NCBI GenBank assembly: GCA_943737045.1
Contig: CALSFV010000229.1
Location: forward strand, 477,001 to 541,000
Source: Parapristionchus giblindavisi
Taxonomy: Eukaryota; Nematoda; Chromadorea; Rhabditida; Diplogasteridae
Direction of reading: 5' to 3'
Length of the DNA: 64,000 nucleotides
The position numbers and the translations under genes were made by a program. Positions 58,156 through 64,000 of the stretch are shown one piece after another (position 1 is the first letter of the stretch; every line of letters begins with the position of its first letter). The notes below the pieces were generated by a model. That model searched no databases, had not been told where the DNA came from, and worked only from the letters and a program-made list of their open reading frames with translations.

Positions 58156-58594
58156 TAGCTAACATTATGAGAAAGTGCACAAACGTGCTGAATAGGCTAC
58201 TAAATAATGAGATTTAGTCTATGTTTCGTTTCACTGAACACGGCCAGCCATAGTACTCTAATACTATTCGAGAGAAAGAGAAAAAATTGATTCAGATGAA
58301 TAATGGGCGCTCACGGAAAAGATATGGAAATGATGGAAAAGTTCATTGATATGGATAAAGACGGTAGAGAGAGAAACTAATTCGAGATTCTAGACTAGCT
58401 ACTCACAAAGAGTAGTATGCCTACTTCAAGTAAACGCAACTGTAAGTACACTTCTAGTTTCGTAGTTCATACAGCCGACTCATAGTGAACGAAAGATAAA
58501 CGGTAAATACAGAAAATGATCGCAATGACTGATGTTATTGCCCCCATAGCCCTCGACATGTCCTAAGGTCCAAGGTCCTGTTCTAGGACATGTC
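55045..58594 (-). CDS. Two exons of a long-intron gene, family unknown
   Basis: Minus-strand exon 58594-58502 (acceptor tccttctag, donor gtttat) reads TCPRTGPWTLGHVEGYGGN, then NISHCDHFLYLP, and exits in phase 2. Exon 55119-55045 (acceptor gatcttttgcag, donor gtatat) enters in phase 2 and reads RTSSVSRRPFDHFLPSFTP. The latter's acceptor is preceded by sense TTGATCTTTGATC arrays, as in the mevalonate kinase gene, which supports minus-strand transcription. The first exon overlaps a palindromic aggacatgtcct pair, so its coding status is less sure. No known domain. Confidence 0.38.
55376..55630. repeat. CT microsatellite with higher-order repeat
   Basis: A 50-60 base composite unit (ctctctacctctccctctctctcccttcccccctc) is repeated about four times inside the CT tract. 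Confidence 0.85.
55775..55822. repeat. GA microsatellite
   Basis: GA run inverted relative to the preceding CT tract. Confidence 0.85.
56305..56371. repeat. GA microsatellite
   Basis: Interrupted then pure GA run. Confidence 0.85.
56665..56738 (-). repeat. tRNA-like (pseudogene or SINE) sequence
   Basis: On the minus strand, box A tggcttagtgg and box B ggttcgaatcc are spaced as in a tRNA, but acceptor and anticodon stems do not pair. Probably a tRNA-derived repeat. Confidence 0.5.
56897..57500. mobile_element. 604-bp inverted-repeat element with 8-bp target duplication
   Basis: Ends GGTGATAAGACGTTTCAGAA and TTCCGAAACGTCTTATCACC. CGTGGAGA is duplicated on both sides (56889-56896, 57501-57508). 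The arms are built of repeated ggacgtttcagaaat..caactcagaaaa units of about 25-35 bases, opposite in orientation on the two sides. The central ~100 bases (57140-57225) are unique. No coding capacity; the ORFs across it translate the repeats. Confidence 0.88.
57720..57835. repeat. GA-rich tract
   Basis: Degenerate GAGAGA/GGGAGA purine tract. Confidence 0.8.
58070..58152. repeat. Pure GA microsatellite, about 41 units
   Basis: The longest uninterrupted GA run in the window. The 15-bp direct repeat CTAACATTATGAGAA flanks it (58055-58069 and 58159-58173). Confidence 0.95.
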
Positions 58595-59178
58595 CTAGAA
58601 GGAGAGCAGCCTCGGTAAGATCATTCGGATTATGCAGTACTGCATAAACAAAAATAATAAAAACTACGATAATCCAGGAGGGGCGGGGCTTATCCTTTCA
58701 TATTTTTCCAATTCTACCACACAACACCAGACTTTCCTGATTAACATCGTACCGGAAGTGGGGTGCATACATTTTGAAGGGAAGATTTCAAAGAAAATTA
58801 AAACGCTCGTGGAGAAGAAGAGGGGAAGATGGATAGGTAGAAGGAGACGGAGAAATAACGAACGATATATCTACCTCACCATCTCAACAAAACAAGATTA
58901 TCATCCGAATTCGCCGTAAAGAGATGTTCACGATATACGATAAAGAAGAACGAATATTCAGAAAAGGAGAGAGAAAGATAGAAAGATGGGGGAGAGGGAG
59001 ACGGGAGAGAGAGAAAGTTAAAGAAGAAAGAGATAGAGACGCAGACAGTTATCAAACCCTCTCTCTCCCTCGCTTATCCCTACAAAACAACGCATTAGCT
59101 TAATGATCCGTGCAGCTTAACAGGGGAGGGAATGGAAGGGGAATGGGGACTCCACATTGAATTCTTCATAACCGTATA

Positions 59179-59182
<4 letters not shown>

Positions 59183-59227
<45 letters not shown>
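59183..59227. repeat. CT microsatellite
   Basis: CT run with TTTC interruptions. The 300 bases after it include a copy of the gtcagagat..aatagtgtgcg motif seen at 1228 and 7128. Confidence 0.8.
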
Positions 59228-60319
59228 GCCGCACAGCGTTTCGAAAGCGCTCATGGTGTGTCAGAGAAAAAGATGCACGCAAAAGCGAGAAAGCGCTGAC
59301 GGCACAAGTACACCATACCGTATTTAGGCCGTTTGCCAAGTTTTCAATGGCCGCTCTCGCCGTGATCAAGAAACGCTGTGCGCCGGTCAGAGATGGGAGA
59401 AATAGTGTGCGATCTGAAGAGAGCACAGAGAAATGTTAGCTTTCCAATAGATTAATAAGGGCACTGCATATGAAAAGTAAATAACAAAATAATAAGTAAA
59501 AAAATGAAAGGAAAAAATATAGATTAAAAAATTTCCTTATACTTCCTTCGAGTGGGGAGTTTCCCACATTCTGCCCTATCCCCTCAGCCTCTCCCTCTCC
59601 CTCTCCCTCCCTTCCTTCGTCTTCAACTTTCAGAATCGATAAGCGCGCGAAGAGAGAGGAGAGACAGAGGGAGAGGGAGAAAAGGGGAGAGGGAGAGGTA
59701 CAAGTCTAAGAAAGGAAGAAAAGTAGGACTAAGGCTGGGAAACTAGAAGAAGAAGAAGAGGAGGAGAAAGAACCTCTACTTCTTTCGAAGAAGTAAAGGG
59801 CTGAAGCAAAAAAATGAAAATAAAACGATTATCTTTAACAATTACAACCAAAACGACCAGATAATATAACACAAATAAATACCCCACGACAAATCAGTAA
59901 AATAATCAGACACTACTAGGAAATTAAAATCACCAGAAATACTGGAAAAGCATTCAACTTAATAATAACAATAATATTTATATCTATTCATGAATAATCA
60001 ATGAAAAGTGTGATAGAAGAAAAAGAAACGAAATGAATCGATAAACGAAGATGATTATGCTAACGATAATGAAAACTTTGGGCCCACAGCATCACACATC
60101 TCTACTAGAGATTCTCTCTAGCATGCAATATAATGAGGTTTTGATAATAGCGGAAATACGTTGACAAATTGGAAAGAGTGAAGAGGGAGTGAAAAGAGGA
60201 AGGAAGAGAAGAGGAAGATGAGGATACTGGGGGATGAATTCGAGGAAGAAGGAAGAAATGAGGCGAGTCAATATGGAGTAGAAGAAGAAGAAGAAACAGC
60301 AAGGGAGGGCTTCATATCT

Positions 60320-60540
60320 CTCTCTCTCTTCCTCTCATCCTTTCTCTCTCTCTCTCTCTCTATCTCTATGTCTCTCTCTCCCCCTCTCTCTCTATCTCTA
60401 TCTCCCCCTCTCTCTATCTCTATCTCTCCCCTCTCCCTCTCTCTCTCTCTCTCTCTGCCTCTATCTCTCCTCTCTCTCTCTCTGCCTCTATCTCTCTCTC
60501 TCTCTCTCTTCATTCATCTCTCTATCTCTCTCTCCCCTCA
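60320..60540. repeat. CT microsatellite with CTAT interruptions
   Basis: CTCTCT and CTCTATCT units over about 220 bases. Confidence 0.85.
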
Positions 60541-60964
60541 CCATCCCAAAGAGGCTCAGATTCGGCAGAGCATAAGCATGCCCACAGATATGAACACGAA
60601 TATGGAGCTAGAGAGATAGAGGAAGAGGGATAACGAGAGAGGAAAATTCAGAGGGAGATAGACAGATGAGAAAAAAGAAGAAGAAGAGAGAGAGATAGCT
60701 AGAGGTAGAGAGATATATCTAGAGGGAAAGGTAGAGATAGCTAGAGGGAGAGGAAGGAGAGAGTAAGATGTAGAGATAGAAAGACATGAATGACTAATGA
60801 AGGTACCTATGTACTAGAAATCAGTGCGGAAAGGACTACACAACCCTAGGTGCTCCAAGGGACATATTACCTTACAGTCAAAAAGAATAATTCGACCTTC
60901 GTAGACTAGGAAGTCCTTTTGAGTACATGAGCTTCAGGCAACTTCCTGGGGAGCACCAACATAC

Positions 60965-61043
60965 ATTCTACACTACCACCTTTCGTCCCACCTTCCAATC
61001 TCTGGTCATCCAAAATATCGATTACGCGAATTATCGATCTCTC
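60965..61043 (-). CDS. Isolated coding-like exon
   Basis: Acceptor tcctgctattag and donor gtatgttg bound a 79-base exon open in one frame: ERSIIRVIDILDDQRLEGG then TKGGSVE, phase 0 in, phase 1 out. It may follow the 62152 signal-peptide exon. No family assigned. Confidence 0.35.
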
Positions 61044-61996
61044 CTAATAGCAGGAAATTATGATATATCCTACACAATGTTGTGGGAGGGAGATCAAAAT
61101 TACCGTAATCAACCTCTAACACCCAGACATACCGCACCGCCTCATTCTACCCAAAACACTGTAATTAATTTTAAAATTCCCAAAAGTACCGTAGTTCTAC
61201 CCTGAAAATCAGGATCGAACTTCTTCACGAAACACACAGTGATTGAAATAAGAGGTGAAAGGAGAAGGAGTAGCTCAGTCTCTCCCACCACCACTTAAAG
61301 CACGCGTCCCTGCCTATATCCAATTCCATCCCGCTTCTTCTTTTTCCTATATCAGGGATAGAAGGAGAGATAAAGGAAGAGAGAGAAAGAGAGTCCTCCA
61401 GATTTTCCGGGTCCTCCCCTCTTATGGCTTACTTTCTACCTCTAGGGCTCTCACTAGTCCCTCTCCCTTTAAGACCAATCTCCCCATCCCAGAATAGACT
61501 CTCCCATCATTCCGTAAGTCGATCCAATTTCATTGCCCTCCACAATCAATCCCTCTACTCTCTCTCTCTTCTCTTCTCTCTTTTCTTCTCTTCTCCCCTC
61601 CTCCACTCTATTACTTCGTTCCGTTTCACTGCAAAATGCCCGTCTCTAATACACGATTCCTCTAACGGGAGAGATTAGCTACAGTACACTATAGATGGGA
61701 AGACCAATGATCAATACATTTGCAACATGCAAATGAGACTCGAAATGAAGGGTGAATGAATCAGACAATATCTCCCTGCAACACCGTACATTTTCATACC
61801 ATCATAATGTTAGGATTGGCTATATACGGCTCATTTTCTGGATTATTTTGAATGTCACGTAAACATTCCATTTATCCCCAATAATTTCAAACTAGAGACA
61901 CAGAATCCCTACAGTAGTCAGTCTCTTCCACTGGAACTTCACTCCCCCCCCCCCCACCCCACCCTCACATCCAATCCCACATCCATATTCAAACAT

Positions 61997-62152
61997 CTAT
62001 ACACATTGACGTAACCAGACTGAGGGATTCTGATCCGGCGAGATCCATTCTGGGACAATTAACGAGAACGGATCCAGCTCCAGAATGTTGACGTTCCAGA
62101 ATAAGATAGTGGCCAACCAAAGAATAGAAAAAAATGCTATCGACCTACCCAT
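61997..62152 (-). CDS. Signal-peptide ORF, probable first exon
   Basis: The ATG at 62152 opens MGRSIAFFSILWLATILFWN, a charged start then a long hydrophobic stretch, typical of a signal peptide or anchor. VNILELDPFSLIVPEWISPD and QNPSVW follow. If unspliced it ends at TAG (51 aa). More likely it is a first exon using one of three nearby donors (gttacg, gtgtat or gtatag at 62001-62014). It could be the start of the minus-strand long-intron gene whose exons appear at 61.0, 58.5, 55.1, 47.3, 42.6, 40.6, 36 and 33.9 kb; the chain between them is incomplete. Confidence 0.42.
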   Translation of the reverse strand: MGRSIAFFSILWLATILFWNVNILELDPFSLIVPEWISPDQNPSVWLRQCV

Positions 62153-62559
62153 TTTCCAATTTTATGACTGACTTCCTAAACGGAAAATCGGACCATCAAT
62201 AGTCGGGTTTCAATTTTATTTCGCTATTTTTTCGAGTGCTCACACGTAACGTTGTCTCAAAATGTGGGCACTCACACGCATTTAATGAGTTGAATTTATT
62301 CACAAACCATCACTGCTCACAACTACAATACTCCAAAATTGGGCAGAACTTGGGTAAACGAAGCTTACGGGTAAACGAGTACAGTCCGGCATCGCCGTAT
62401 GCACTCGGAACACAAAAATAACACGTACCAACTAAACCACTATGAGGGCGTCATAGAATGCATTACGAGGAAGGTTTAATGATGATGATTTTCCCTTCTC
62501 TCCATAGGGGGAATGGGGAAGTACAAATGGACCGGAAGGACGCAAAACAAGGAAGATTG

Positions 62560-62770
<211 letters not shown>

Positions 62771-64000
62771 GAAAAGATGAGATAGATGGAGGCTGATTGT
62801 GAGAGACAGAGAGTTGAATAATTCAAAATGCTTTGTTTCGTTGCTTCCTCAAGAAACTTATTTCTTTATACTCGGCGAAGAATTGAAACAAAAAGTCAGT
62901 ATCCTCTCTCTATTTCTCTTTCTCTCACTCTCCGTCCTCTCACCCCAATCACCTCTTCCTTTTATCCACCGGCCCTCCCCTCCTGTCTAGGCTCCGCCCT
63001 CTTGTCATGTCGCAGTCGACAGGTCTTCCCTCCCACACAAAAGCGCATCGACTTCTCCCAAAGGATGAAGAAGTCCGGAGTAGGGCAGGTTTTATTCATT
63101 ACATGTCCGCCCAAGGAGTGTCGATCTCTCCCAAATGTTCTCATGAATTCACCCGACAAATCATTTAGTCGCCATTATCCAAAAATATCGATTTGTACTA
63201 TTTCGTAACATTCTCATCTCATATCATCACCATGCTCGCGCACCTCTCTTCAGGAGAGACTAGAGAGCACGCACAGTGTGGAGATCGCGGTAAGATAGAG
63301 TAAGGGGGCGTGGCTTAGAGTGTAAGGGGGGCGGACAGATGGATATTCGGAAGAAGCGCCCCTTCCTCCTCTCAACCAACAAATCCAAAGCGAAGAAGGC
63401 CTCAGGCATGAAGAAACTAAAGAAAAAAAGGAGCCTCTCTCTTTATCTTTTTTTCCAAACAGACTAGAGTCTCACCCCCAGGGAATAGAGGGAGGAAGAT
63501 GGAGAGGGATAGGGAGAAGGACATGAAGAGGAGAGGGAGAGAGAGAGAAGGAGAGGGAGAGAGAGAGGGAACGAGAAATACACCATCGTAACAGATGCAA
63601 ATCGAATCAGAATCAGACACAGACATCGATGACGACATATGGACACTGTGATCTACGGTATCCGCGCTACCGTAATCCCCACAAGAAAGAGTGGTGGTGG
63701 GGTATACGGTAGTTCAATCAGAGCATATCGTGAATCAGATTCTCAAATATCTCAAACATCAATAGTTCAGAAATAACCTGTAGTCTCCAAACCGACAATG
63801 AACAATGACATACAAATGATAAAATATAGACTACAAACTACAAAAAAACCTATGTATGAAGCGAACTTATTTACTATTTACTTATTAGGGAGTCCCTATA
63901 ATTGATGATCCGCAAATAGCGAGAAGAACTAGATAAGACTATGTAGAAGAAGATGGAACTTATTCCGACTTCCGCTCCCTTTATCCCCCCTTTTCTTCAC
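62771..64000. other. No gene recognised
   Basis: Contains GA tracts (63480-63570), GGGCGG-type words (62990, 63305) and taccgtaat words (63655-63675). ORFs here are low-complexity or lack splice support. Confidence 0.4.

Overview
The window looks like nuclear DNA of a rhabditid-type nematode. Genes have many short exons joined by GT..TTTCAG introns. There is a complete mevalonate kinase, a secreted cysteine-rich protein ending in a four-cysteine Kunitz-like domain, and MATH-like fragments of the kind that are expanded in nematodes. There are no bacterial signatures (no operons with ribosome binding sites, no rRNA, no CRISPR). The species cannot be named from the sequence alone. All gene models here were built by hand from splice sites and reading phase; none has transcript support.

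Region 1-13 kb is AT-rich. It holds exons of an acidic protein (158-925, minus), a five-exon gene of unknown family (4394-6590, plus), a nine-exon acidic/coiled-coil gene (9054-10767, plus), and a small two-exon gene with a MATH-like C-terminus (10778-12488, plus) whose ATG lies only 10 bases after the previous stop. Between and inside these genes sit many small inverted-repeat elements, several with clear target-site duplications. Region 14.4-16.5 kb is the Kunitz-like gene. Region 16.6-18.8 kb is a 2.2-kb palindrome flanked by TTAA.

Region 20.8-28.8 kb is a complete 15-exon mevalonate kinase gene on the minus strand, the best-supported gene of the window. From about 30 kb to the end, DNA is dominated by polypurine/polypyrimidine microsatellites. 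Scattered, phase-compatible exons on the minus strand (33.9-62.2 kb) suggest one or more long-intron genes, possibly a single secreted or membrane protein, but the exon chain is incomplete. Nested in this region are a 2.65-kb element with GC-rich terminal inverted repeats carrying coding-like exons (30537-33185), a 1.2-kb inverted-repeat element that splits a plus-strand reading frame (53120-54343), a related-looking 0.6-kb element (56897-57500), and a second hAT-like MITE (50289-50778).

The most interesting feature is a 7-bp repeat, TTGATCT, in short arrays. In the genes I could orient, it reads TTGATCTTTGATC on the sense strand of transcription and often starts within about 30 bases downstream of a 5' splice site. 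The second is a rich set of inverted-repeat transposons with intact target-site duplications, two or three of which landed in coding sequence.
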